Shown piece after piece: positions 1 through 6,484 of a stretch of 9,266 nucleotides of DNA. The stretch's first letter is position 1, and the number at the start of each line of letters is the position of its first letter. A program made the translations under genes and the position numbers. The DNA is from Burkholderiales bacterium (GTDB lineage: Bacteria; Pseudomonadota; Gammaproteobacteria; Burkholderiales; CAIKXV01), in NCBI GenBank assembly GCA_019751575.1, contig JAIENF010000437.1, forward strand, positions 1 through 9,266, read 5' to 3'. Under the pieces are notes generated by a model. That model did no database searches. It saw nothing but the letters and a program-made list of their open reading frames with translations, and was not told the DNA's origin.

Positions 1-1684
1 GTTCCTGCGGTGGCGTGCCGGCGCGCGCGGCGGCTCCCGGTATCGCCGGGCGCAGGCGCGTCGGCGCCAGTGCACCGGCCTGTTCGAGGATCGGATACGC
101 GATCGATGCGATATGCGAATTGATGCGCTTCAGGTCACGCAGGATGTCGAGGTGCAACGCACTGGTCTCGATGCTCTGCAGCGTGTTGTCGGCCAGGCGC
201 TTCAGGTGCGAATCGGCGAACGTGCGCTCGAGCTCGCGGATCTGCTCCTTCTCGGCCAGCAGCCGGCGCGCCGAGGCGAGGTCGCCATTGATGAAGACGT
301 TCAGGCCGAGCTGCAGGTTCGCCAGCACGCGCCCGTGCAGTTCGCAGATTTCGGCCATGCCCGCGTCCGAGAAGGACAACCGCTTGCGGATCTTCTTCTC
401 GGCCATCTCGAGCAGGTTCTTGTCGACGATGTCGCCGACATGCTCGAGGTTGATGGTGATCGACATGATCTCGGCCCAGCGCCGGCCTTCCTTCTCTTCC
501 AGCGCCTCGCGGCTGATCTGCGTCAGGAACAGCTTGATCGAGGTGTAGAGCTTGTCGACGTCGTCGTCGGCCTTGCGCAGCGACTGCGCGGCATCGCCGT
601 CGTTGTCGCGCAGCACCAGCAGCAGGTTCTTCAGCATCGACTCGATCAGGTCGCCCAGGCGCAATGCCTCGCGCGCAGCGCAGGCGATCGCCAGCGTCGG
701 CGTGCCCAGGGCCACGGGGTCGAGGTAGCGCGCCACGCTGGCGTCGTTGCCGGTCGGCGCAGGCACCGGCAGCAGGCGCTCGAGCAGCCGCCCGATCGGG
801 CCGATCCAGGCGATGAACAGCACCGCGAGGAACAGGTTGAAGGCGAGGTGGAAGTTGAGCGCCATCCGGCTGGGATCGGCATCGAAGGCCGCGAGGCCGG
901 CGAGCAGCGGATCGAGCATGACCAGCGCGATGATGCAGCCGGTGATCTTGAATCCGAAGTTGCCGAGCGCCACCCGCCGGGCCGCGACGCCGGCGCGCAG
1001 GCTGGCCAGCACCGCGAGCAGGCCACCCCCGAGATTCGCCCCGAGCACCAGCCCGATCGCCACGTCGGGCGCAATCAGGTTGCTCGCGGCCAGCGTCGAC
1101 ACCAGCAGCACGATCGCCAGGCTCGAATAGGCGGCGATCGTGAACAGCGCGCCCAGGAGCATGTCCAGCCCGTGGTCGCCGGTGAGCGTCGAGAACAGCA
1201 CGCGCACCTCGGCCGCCTCGGTCAGCGGCGCCGCGGTCTCGGTGATCAGCCGCAATGCCAGCATGATCAGCCCGAGCCCGATCGCGATCCGGCCGACGCG
1301 GCCGGCAGTCCGGTTCTGCTGCGACAGGAACAGGACGACGCCGACCAGGATCAGCGCGGGCGACAACCAGCCGAGGTCGAGCGAGAAGAACTGCGCGACC
1401 AGCGCGGTGCCGACATCGGCGCCCAGCATCACGGCCAGCGCCGGCGCGGTCGCGATCAGTCCCTGGCCAACGAAGGACGTGGTGAGCATGGCCGTGGCCG
1501 TGCTGCTCTGCACCACTGCGGTGACACCCAGCCCGGCCCCGAACGCCTTGAACCGGTTGTCGACGCTGCCACCGAGGATGCGCCGCAGGTCGGCGCCGAA
1601 CACCCGCATCACCCCGGTGCGGACGATATGCGTCCCCCAGACCAGGAGGGCTACGGCGGCAAGCAGGTTCAGCAGGGTCTGCAC
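1..1684 (-). CDS. Na+/phosphate cotransporter family protein with C-terminal PhoU-like domain (3' end cut by window)
   Basis: Inner-membrane transporter of the Na/Pi-cotransporter (NptA/YjbB-like) family, expected to move phosphate with sodium. The reading frame is open from 1684 to the left edge (561 residues, no stop), close to full family length. An N-terminal helix reads LLNLLAAVALLVWGTHIVR. The family signature QSSTAT lies at residues 59-64, followed by GADVGTALVAQFFS and a second repeat with AYSSLA. From about residue 370 the sequence becomes soluble and helical, including LEHVGDIVDKNLLEMAEKK and INSHIASIAYPILEQAG, which is the PhoU-like domain these proteins carry. The GTG at 1684 is preferred because homologues start right at this hydrophobic helix. 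An in-frame ATG at 1756 would add 24 polar residues but lies upstream of the likely promoter and Pho-box-like element. Family assignment is firm; the start and the exact substrate are inferred. Confidence 0.93.
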   Translation of the reverse strand, partial: MQTLLNLLAAVALLVWGTHIVRTGVMRVFGADLRRILGGSVDNRFKAFGAGLGVTAVVQSSTATAMLTTSFVGQGLIATAPALAVMLGADVGTALVAQFFSLDLGWLSPALILVGVVLFLSQQNRTAGRVGRIAIGLGLIMLALRLITETAAPLTEAAEVRVLFSTLTGDHGLDMLLGALFTIAAYSSLAIVLLVSTLAASNLIAPDVAIGLVLGANLGGGLLAVLASLRAGVAARRVALGNFGFKITGCIIALVMLDPLLAGLAAFDADPSRMALNFHLAFNLFLAVLFIAWIGPIGRLLERLLPVPAPTGNDASVARYLDPVALGTPTLAIACAAREALRLGDLIESMLKNLLLVLRDNDGDAAQSLRKADDDVDKLYTSIKLFLTQISREALEEKEGRRWAEIMSITINLEHVGDIVDKNLLEMAEKKIRKRLSFSDAGMAEICELHGRVLANLQLGLNVFINGDLASARRLLAEKEQIRELERTFADSHLKRLADNTLQSIETSALHLDILRDLKRINSHIASIAYPILEQAGALAPTRLRPAIPGAAARAGTPPQE

Positions 1685-1731
1685 TTCGGAAAAGTCTTTC
1701 GGTTCAGGCGATTGTCGAACAACCCCGGACT

Positions 1732-1749
1732 TTGACACAAAACTGTCAC
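1732..1749. promoter_or_regulatory. Pho-box-like element between the Na/Pi transporter and DUF4124 genes
   Basis: The 18 bases TTGACACAAAACTGTCAC resemble the PhoB box (two CTGTCA-type heptamers around an A/T-rich 4-bp spacer). The right half, CTGTCAC, is perfect, the spacer is AAAA, and the left half deviates. Because the left half reads TGACA, the site is also an inverted repeat and gives a comparable match on the minus strand, towards the phosphate transporter. On that strand it overlaps a TTGTGT -35-like hexamer, with GACAAT 18 nt further on (1711-1716), about 27 nt before the GTG start. PhoB control of phosphate transporters is established; its action here is inferred from position and sequence only. 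Confidence 0.4.
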
Positions 1750-1763
1750 ATTTCATCCGATCG

Positions 1764-1867
1764 GGCGGGCTGACGATTGAAAATCCCCTACAACGCGACC
1801 AGACTCTGCCGATAAGCAGTTATCGTCCCGGGTCCCGCCGACCGGGATCCTCCGCGGTCAGCCCGCC
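1764..1867. repeat. 11-bp perfect inverted repeat bracketing a 16-bp palindrome
   Basis: GGCGGGCTGAC at 1764-1774 is the exact reverse complement of GTCAGCCCGCC at 1857-1867. The 82 bp between them contain the palindrome CGATAAGCAGTTATCG (1810-1825) and a smaller TCCCGG/CCGGGA dyad (1826-1831 / 1842-1847). The block lies wholly in the non-coding space upstream of the DUF4124 gene. It could fold as a cruciform or structured leader, be an operator array, or be a small dispersed repeat. Which of these applies cannot be told from one copy. Confidence 0.55.
1810..1825. promoter_or_regulatory. 16-bp palindrome, possible operator
   Basis: CGATAAGCAGTTATCG has perfect 6-bp arms around GCAG. It is one of the few A/T-rich spots upstream of the DUF4124 gene and includes a GATAAG hexamer that could act as part of a -10 region, so a dimeric regulator binding here could block or direct transcription. 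I do not recognise it as the site of a named regulator. Confidence 0.3.
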
Positions 1868-1933
1868 GGGGGTCGGCTGCGTTCTTCGACGAAGGTGCCG
1901 CAGCCACCGCCCGAATGTCCCTGGAAGAGATCG

Positions 1934-2491
1934 ATGCAGATGACCCCCGCCCTGATATCAACACCGCGCCGCCGCCGGCCCGTGGCCACCGGCCTGATCG
2001 CCTGCGCGCTGTTCGCGGCGGGAAGCGCGCAGGCCCAGGCGATCTTCAAGTCGGTCGATTCGACCGGCCGGGTCATCTATTCGCAGGAGCCGGTCCCCGG
2101 CGCGGTGTCGGTCGACAAGGTCGACGTCACGCCGAAGGTGATCGTCGACCGGCCGGCCGCCGGCAGCAACCCGGGCGCGGCCGCCGAAGCCCGGCGTGCC
2201 GAGACCGCGCGCCAGAGCGAGGAATTCCGCCTGCGCCAGCAGGCACGCGAAGCCCAGCGCCAGAAGGCGATGGACGCGGTCAATGCCGCGGAACGCGACC
2301 TCGAAGCGGCGCAGAAGGCGCTGGTTGCCGGACAGGAGACCGACCAGCCCGGAGACCGCCAGGGCATCGGCGGGGTGCGCAGCCGCCCGACCGAGCAGTA
2401 CCTGGAACGCGTGCGCCGACTCGAAGCGGCGGTCGAGGCGGCGAAGAAGCGGCTGTTCGAAGCCCAGGTCCGGTTGCGCGACGTACAGTAG
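1934..2491 (+). CDS. Secreted DUF4124 domain protein with coiled-coil tail
   Basis: A 185-residue protein, probably periplasmic or outer-membrane associated, of unknown molecular role. Residues 1-36 form a signal peptide: an arginine-rich start (PRRRR), the hydrophobic core VATGLIACALFAAG, and cleavage after AQA near 34-36. The short DUF4124 motif follows at 37-57 (IFKSVDSTGRVIYSQEPVPGA), as usual immediately after the signal peptide. Residues 84-133 and 155-183 are rich in Ala, Glu, Arg and Gln with heptad-like spacing and probably form coiled coils, as is common in DUF4124 proteins. The start at 1934 is chosen because GGAAGAG sits just upstream (1923-1929); a second ATG at 1940 would also serve. 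An earlier in-frame ATG at 1895 has no ribosome site and would spoil the signal peptide. The stop abuts the convergent MFS gene with no intergenic base. Confidence 0.85.
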   Translation: MQMTPALISTPRRRRPVATGLIACALFAAGSAQAQAIFKSVDSTGRVIYSQEPVPGAVSVDKVDVTPKVIVDRPAAGSNPGAAAEARRAETARQSEEFRLRQQAREAQRQKAMDAVNAAERDLEAAQKALVAGQETDQPGDRQGIGGVRSRPTEQYLERVRRLEAAVEAAKKRLFEAQVRLRDVQ

Positions 2492-3610
2492 TCAGGCGCG
2501 CCGGCTCATCAGGCCGCCGACCACCAGGAAGGCCGACGCCAGCAGGAACACCGGCGCCACGCCGACCAGCGTGCCCAGCGCACCGGCACCCACCGGCACG
2601 ATCACGTGGGTCATGTTGTTGATCGCCAGCCGCAGCCCGGTGACCTCGCCCCCCCGGCCCTCCGGCGATCGGTTGAACACCATCGCCAGCGTCAGCGGCT
2701 GGCCGGTGCCGAGCGCGCCGCCGGCCAGGAACGCGAACAGCAGCAGCAGCGCATAGTTCTCGATGAACGGGAACACGACGTAGATCGCAGCGCCGAAGAA
2801 CATCGCGGTCATCAGCACCGGGCGCACCCGGAAGCGCGTGGTGAGCGGCCCGAGGCAGGCACGCATGACGAATCCGCCGACGGCGAAGGCGCCCAGGATC
2901 TTGCCGATCTCCGCCGGGGAGAGGTTGATGTTGTGCCCGTAGATCGGCACGTAGAAGGTGAACAGGTCCCAGCCGGTCACGATCAGTGCGCTGGCGATCA
3001 GGATCTTGCGCAGTTCCGGGTTGGACAGCAGGTCGAAGGAACTGCCGGGCTTGCCGCTGGCATCGGTAGACGGGACCGTGTTCAGCGAGCGGCAGAAATA
3101 CAGCACGACCAGCGCGAAGAACATCGAACCGGCGAGGAAGCCGGACGCGTCGGAGTGGCCATACCACTCGATCAGGTAGCCGGTGGTCACCGGTCCGATC
3201 AGGTTGGATGCGGAATAGCCGAGCGACAGGGTCGCGAAGTTGCGCGTGCGATCGGCCTTCGGCCCGAACTGCCCGGCCAGGCTCTGGGTCGACACGTTGT
3301 AGAACGCGAAGCCCAGGCCGACCATCGTCGCCGACACGAACAGGCCGGTCAGTGTCGGAAACACGAACGGCACCAGCAATCCGAGCGTCATCGACACGAT
3401 GCCGAACAGCATCGGCTTGCGCGTGCCCAGGCGGTCGGCGACGCGGCCGGCATAGATGGCCAGCAGCAACGGCAGGACCGAATAGGAGGCGATCAGCAGC
3501 CCGATCGTCCATTTGCTCGTGTCCAGTTCCAGCGCGAACAGGGTGGCCAGCACCCGGCTCCCCATCTGGGAGCCCTGGACGATCATCGTGACGAACGCGA
3601 GCAGGTACAT
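2492..3610 (-). CDS. MFS transporter
   Basis: A 372-residue integral membrane protein of the major facilitator superfamily, somewhat shorter than the usual 400 or so residues. Hydrophobic helices run through the whole length, starting with MYLLAFVTMIV and ending with VFLLASAFLVVGGL. The cytoplasmic loop between helices 2 and 3 carries the MFS motif A, GRVADRLGTRK, at residues 55-65. A central hydrophilic stretch around residues 175-200 (NTVPSTDASGKPGSSFD) divides the two six-helix halves. The upstream frame meets a stop before any other good start, so the ATG at 3610 is taken, although its ribosome site (GGGCGA) is weak. The substrate cannot be named. The preceding gene on the same strand, 133 bp upstream, encodes a TctC-type binding protein, which makes an organic acid conceivable but not shown. 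Confidence 0.9.
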   Translation of the reverse strand: MYLLAFVTMIVQGSQMGSRVLATLFALELDTSKWTIGLLIASYSVLPLLLAIYAGRVADRLGTRKPMLFGIVSMTLGLLVPFVFPTLTGLFVSATMVGLGFAFYNVSTQSLAGQFGPKADRTRNFATLSLGYSASNLIGPVTTGYLIEWYGHSDASGFLAGSMFFALVVLYFCRSLNTVPSTDASGKPGSSFDLLSNPELRKILIASALIVTGWDLFTFYVPIYGHNINLSPAEIGKILGAFAVGGFVMRACLGPLTTRFRVRPVLMTAMFFGAAIYVVFPFIENYALLLLFAFLAGGALGTGQPLTLAMVFNRSPEGRGGEVTGLRLAINNMTHVIVPVGAGALGTLVGVAPVFLLASAFLVVGGLMSRRA

Positions 3611-3640
3611 GGCTTCGCCCGCTGCGAAGCGGCGGACACG

Positions 3641-3691
3641 ATCCCCGGAAAGACGACCGGGGATTGTCTCAGCTTATGGGGCCGGTCGTCT
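3641..3691 (-). promoter_or_regulatory. Overlapping, mutually exclusive hairpins upstream of the MFS gene
   Basis: Two perfect stems share bases. Stem A pairs ATCCCCGG (3641-3648) with CCGGGGAT (3657-3664) around an 8-nt loop. Stem B pairs AGACGACCGG (3651-3660) with CCGGTCGTCT (3682-3691) around a 21-nt loop. Both need bases 3657-3660, so only one can form. A transcript of the minus strand would make stem B, then A, 31-81 nt before the MFS start. This is the architecture of an attenuator or of a terminator with an alternative fold. No U-tract follows either stem, so intrinsic termination is doubtful. Confidence 0.45.
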
Positions 3692-3694
3692 GCT

Positions 3695-3725
3695 CCGGCC
3701 GCCTGTTCCCTGCACCCGTGGCCGG
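3695..3725 (-). terminator. Weak hairpin just after the TctC gene
   Basis: CCGGCC (3695-3700) pairs with GGCCGG (3720-3725) around a 19-nt loop, about 18 nt beyond the TctC stop codon. The stem is short and no T-run follows, so it may only stabilise the 3' end of the message or be chance in GC-rich DNA. Confidence 0.2.
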
Positions 3726-3743
3726 CCCCGGAACCCGCGCCTG

Positions 3744-4763
3744 CTAGTCGGTGGCCTTCACTTCGTACTGCTTCACCGCCTTGGCCCAGCGTGCGACTTC
3801 CGCGCGCAGGTACTTGCCGAATTCATCCGGCGACATCGGCGTCGGATCGAAGCCGCGATCCTTCAGGGTCTGCGCGGCCGGACCGCCGGAGAGCACCTTG
3901 TTGATCGCCTCGTTCAGGCGCATCACCACCGCACGCGGCGTGCCGGCCGGCGCCATCAACCCGTACCAGCCGCGGATCTCGAAGCCCTTGTAGCCGAGCT
4001 CCGCCATCGTCGGCACGTCCGGCAGTTCACCCGACCGCTTCGGCGAGGTCACCGCCAGCGGCCGAACCTTGCCCGCCTTGATCTGTGGCAGCGCCGCGGT
4101 CGGGCCGGAGAAGATCACCTGCACCTCGTTCGACAGCAGGGCCGCCATGGCCGGGCCCGATCCACGATAGGGGATGTGGGTCATCTTCAGCTTGGCCGTC
4201 GAATAGAACACTTCCTGTGCGACATGCGCGGTCGCATTGCCGGAGCCGAAATTGAACTTGCCCGGGCTGGCCTGCACCAGCTTGACGAACTCGGCGAGGT
4301 TCTTCGCCGGCACCGACGGATGGATGCTCATCAGGTAGGGCTGTTCGACCAGCATGGCGACCGGCACGAAGTCGCGGATGGCGTCGAACGGCGGCTTCGG
4401 ACTCATCGGCGGTGCGACCGCCGTCGCCCCGATCTCGGCGATGACCAGCGTATAGCCGTCGTTCGAGGAGCGCGCGCCGATCTGCGTGCCCACGATCCCC
4501 TGCGCGCCACCCCGGTTGTCGATCAGCACCTGCTGCCCGAGCAGATCGGACAGCGGCTGCTGGATCACGCGCGTGACGAAATCGGTGCCGCCGCCGGGCG
4601 GGAACGGCACGATGATCCGGATCGGCTTCTGCGGGAAGTTGTCGGCGGCGGCGGCCGGGGCGGTGCACATGGCGAGCGTGCCGAACACGAGGGCTGCGGC
4701 GGCGAACACGGGGCCGACGGACGCCGGCTTCGCGGCCTGGAGGGGTTTCCCGAATGACTTCAT
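3744..4763 (-). CDS. TctC/Bug-family periplasmic solute-binding protein (orphan)
   Basis: A 339-residue extracytoplasmic receptor of the tripartite tricarboxylate transporter family (TctC, Bug proteins), which bind small carboxylates or related solutes in the periplasm. A signal peptide ends near AAAA|DNFPQ (residue 40). The mature protein opens with the family hallmark PIRIIVPFPPGGGTD (47-61). NRGGAQGIVG (83-92), HIPYRGSGPAMAAL (196-209), RPLAVTS (234-240) and LPDVPTMAELGYKGF (247-261) follow, all in family order. Length is normal and no key block is missing. AGGAGT lies 5 nt before the ATG, so the start is secure. No TctA or TctB membrane subunit lies in the window, so this is an orphan receptor, as most Bug proteins of Burkholderiales are. 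The MFS gene follows on the same strand. The ligand cannot be predicted. Confidence 0.95.
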   Translation of the reverse strand: MKSFGKPLQAAKPASVGPVFAAAALVFGTLAMCTAPAAAADNFPQKPIRIIVPFPPGGGTDFVTRVIQQPLSDLLGQQVLIDNRGGAQGIVGTQIGARSSNDGYTLVIAEIGATAVAPPMSPKPPFDAIRDFVPVAMLVEQPYLMSIHPSVPAKNLAEFVKLVQASPGKFNFGSGNATAHVAQEVFYSTAKLKMTHIPYRGSGPAMAALLSNEVQVIFSGPTAALPQIKAGKVRPLAVTSPKRSGELPDVPTMAELGYKGFEIRGWYGLMAPAGTPRAVVMRLNEAINKVLSGGPAAQTLKDRGFDPTPMSPDEFGKYLRAEVARWAKAVKQYEVKATD

Positions 4764-4839
4764 TTTGTACTCCTGATTGACAGGGTAGACAGCAGAGCGG
4801 TGCGGAGTGTATCAGCGCAACATGAACGTGATGCAACAG

Positions 4840-4858
4840 CGGCCCGACTGTCGGGCCG
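4840..4858 (-). terminator. Stem-loop, probable terminator of the small membrane protein gene
   Basis: CGGCCCGA and TCGGGCCG form a perfect 8-bp stem around a 3-nt loop, 7 nt beyond the stop codon of the small membrane protein gene. On the minus strand it is followed by CTGTTGCATC, without a proper U-tract, so termination may be partial or factor-assisted. It separates that gene from the downstream TctC gene. Confidence 0.5.
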
Positions 4859-4865
4859 GTCGACC

Positions 4866-5219
4866 CTACATCATCGGCCGCGGAGCGGCGCGCGCCTGCT
4901 CGATGCAGGCCCCGCGCGTCGCCGGAAGTACCAGCCAGGCGCCTGCGCGGTAAAGGCTGCGCACTTGCGCCGGGGTCTCGACCGCCAGCGCCAGCGAAAC
5001 CGATCCCGCTGCCAGGGTGACCACCCCGCCCTCGGGCAAGGCGCGCAACAGCCTTTCCGGCGGGCCGATCGCGATCACTGTGTCCGACATCGGGAACAGC
5101 GGCGTCAGTGCGACGACGAGCAGCAGCCATCCAGCGACGGCAAGCGAACCGCGGACGATCGCGCGGCGGATCGCTGCGCGATCGAATGGAAGCGGCACCA
5201 GCCCCGGATCAGTGGTCAA
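4866..5219 (-). CDS. Small single-pass membrane protein, function unknown
   Basis: I do not recognise this 117-residue protein. It has a basic N-terminal segment (DRAAIRRAIVRG), one clear membrane helix at about residues 24-43 (GSLAVAGWLLLVVALTPLF), and then a roughly 70-residue domain, probably periplasmic, containing LPEGGVVTLAAGSVSLALAV and LYRAGAWLVLPA with one Cys at 105. Codon third positions are strongly G/C, as in the confident genes here, and a good stem-loop follows the stop, so it looks like a real gene. The start is uncertain. The frame opens at a TTG without a clear ribosome site, a GTG seven codons in is an alternative, and a 20-codon ORF beginning ATG at 5278 ends in a TGA overlapping the TTG. 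It is divergent from the alpha/beta hydrolase gene, with 86 bp between them. Confidence 0.65.
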   Translation of the reverse strand: MTTDPGLVPLPFDRAAIRRAIVRGSLAVAGWLLLVVALTPLFPMSDTVIAIGPPERLLRALPEGGVVTLAAGSVSLALAVETPAQVRSLYRAGAWLVLPATRGACIEQARAAPRPMM

Positions 5220-5305
5220 GGAGAGGACGGAACCTGGAGTGGGTCGTCGCGCACCCGACGGTGGTGCGGATCGGACATGAAAGAGGCATCATCCGGCGCT
5301 GTGCA

Positions 5306-6469
5306 ATGCAACATGATCGAATGGAACCTTCCTCGAGCGTAACCCAGTCACCGCCGCGTCGCAGGCCTGCCTGGCACACGCGCCTGCGACCCGCAACGCT
5401 GGGGCGTGCACTGGTCGGGGCGACTGCGCTGCTCCTGGCAGCCTGCTTCTGTGTGCTGGCCGCCTTCGACTGGCTCGCCGCCGCGCGCGAGACGGAAGTG
5501 CAGGAAACGTCTGCCCCGGCCACGGGAAGGCTGCTGGCCACGTTCCCTCTGGACCCGACCTTCGGGCGGGTCTTCGTCCAGGAGTGGGGCCCCGGCGATG
5601 CAACGCCGATCCTGATCAGCCACGGGACCGGCGCCTGGAGCGGTTTCTGGGCCGGCATCGGCCAGGAACTTGCGAAAGCCGGCTATCGGGTCGTGGCGGT
5701 AGACCTGCCGCCCTTCGGCTTCTCCGACCGCGACCCGAAAGCGCGCTACAGCCGGGCCGACCAGGCCGCTCGCCTGGTCGGCGTGCTGGATGAACTCGAT
5801 GCCTGCCGCGGCGTACTGCTCGGCCATTCGTTCGGCGCTGGACCGGTGGTCGAGGCCCTGCTCCGCCATCCACAGCGCCTGGTGGGCGCGGTGCTGGTAT
5901 CGCCGGCCCTGGCGCTGCCGCCCGATGGCGAAGAACCCATTCCCGCATCGGGCCTCGTCGACCTCATCCTGGGCTCGGAAACACTGACCCGGATGCTGAC
6001 TGCTGCGACGCTGAGCAACCCGATGCTGGCACGAAGGTTCCTCGCCTCCATGCTCGAGCAGAAGGCTGCCGCGACCGAAGCCCAGGCCGACATCCTGCGA
6101 CGGCCACTGCGACGGGCAGGCACTACGCCGGGCTATGCCGACTGGCTGCCATTCCTGCTGGAACCCGACATGGAGGCGTTGAGCCGGCACGCCGAAGGCC
6201 TGCGCAGCATTCCGCGCCCGGTGAGCATCGTGTTCGGCGAGGCCGACAGCGTGGTGCCGGTGGCCGAAGGCCAGCGGATCGCCGGCCTGATTCCGGGTGC
6301 GACGATCGACGTGCTGCCCGGCGTCGGCCATGTTCCCCATATCGAGGCGCCAGCCGAGATGCTGCGCACGCTGCGAGCCCAGCTGGAACGGATCGCTCCC
6401 GAGGCAACCAGGCCTGGCGCACCACGCCGCCTCGACCTCGAAGCCTGCCGGCTGATTGGAACCCACTGA
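5306..6469 (+). CDS. Membrane-anchored alpha/beta hydrolase
   Basis: A 387-residue serine hydrolase of the alpha/beta-fold family. An Arg-rich N-terminus (PPRRRPAWHTRLR) precedes one membrane helix at about residues 34-56 (RALVGATALLLAACFCVLAA). This is a signal anchor, probably leaving the enzyme on the periplasmic side. The catalytic domain has the oxyanion strand ILISHG (102-107), the nucleophile elbow GHSFG (173-177, Ser175), the acid in FGEADSVVP (Asp314) and the base in GVGHVPH (His342), so the triad is complete. Residues 205-300 form the variable cap. Spacing suits a haloperoxidase/esterase-like C-C hydrolase, but the substrate is unknown. The frame is open further upstream. ATG 5306 is chosen because it just precedes the anchor; ATG 5321 is equally possible, and neither has a strong ribosome site. 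The convergent racemase-family gene ends 9 nt beyond its stop. Confidence 0.88.
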   Translation: MQHDRMEPSSSVTQSPPRRRPAWHTRLRPATLGRALVGATALLLAACFCVLAAFDWLAAARETEVQETSAPATGRLLATFPLDPTFGRVFVQEWGPGDATPILISHGTGAWSGFWAGIGQELAKAGYRVVAVDLPPFGFSDRDPKARYSRADQAARLVGVLDELDACRGVLLGHSFGAGPVVEALLRHPQRLVGAVLVSPALALPPDGEEPIPASGLVDLILGSETLTRMLTAATLSNPMLARRFLASMLEQKAAATEAQADILRRPLRRAGTTPGYADWLPFLLEPDMEALSRHAEGLRSIPRPVSIVFGEADSVVPVAEGQRIAGLIPGATIDVLPGVGHVPHIEAPAEMLRTLRAQLERIAPEATRPGAPRRLDLEACRLIGTH

Positions 6470-6484
6470 GGCTGCGCGTCAGCC
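6470..6484. terminator. Small stem-loop between convergent genes
   Basis: GGCTG (6470-6474) pairs with CAGCC (6480-6484) around CGCGT. It starts right after the hydrolase stop and overlaps the last codons of the convergent racemase-family gene. With only five base pairs and no T-run, it is at best a weak bidirectional terminator. Confidence 0.2.

Noticed and set aside
113..1735. 540-codon open frame on the plus strand opposite the Na/Pi transporter
   Set aside because: It is an antisense shadow of a gene with high-GC codons. The product is an Arg/Gln/His/Asp-rich string with no domain, whereas the minus strand gives a clear transporter.
2280..3512. 410-codon minus-strand frame overlapping the MFS gene out of phase
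   Set aside because: Its Arg- and Pro-rich composition is typical of a frame shadow. The MFS frame on the same strand has helices and motif A.
2606..3904. 432-codon plus-strand frame opposite the MFS gene and the end of the TctC gene
   Set aside because: It has no domain and spans two real minus-strand genes and their intergenic gap. Its composition is hydrophilic and repetitive.
4720..4763. TctC-family signal region as a lipoprotein signal (Cys33 in LAMCTAP)
   Set aside because: Met at -1 does not fit a lipobox, and a normal signal peptidase I site follows at AAAA|D.
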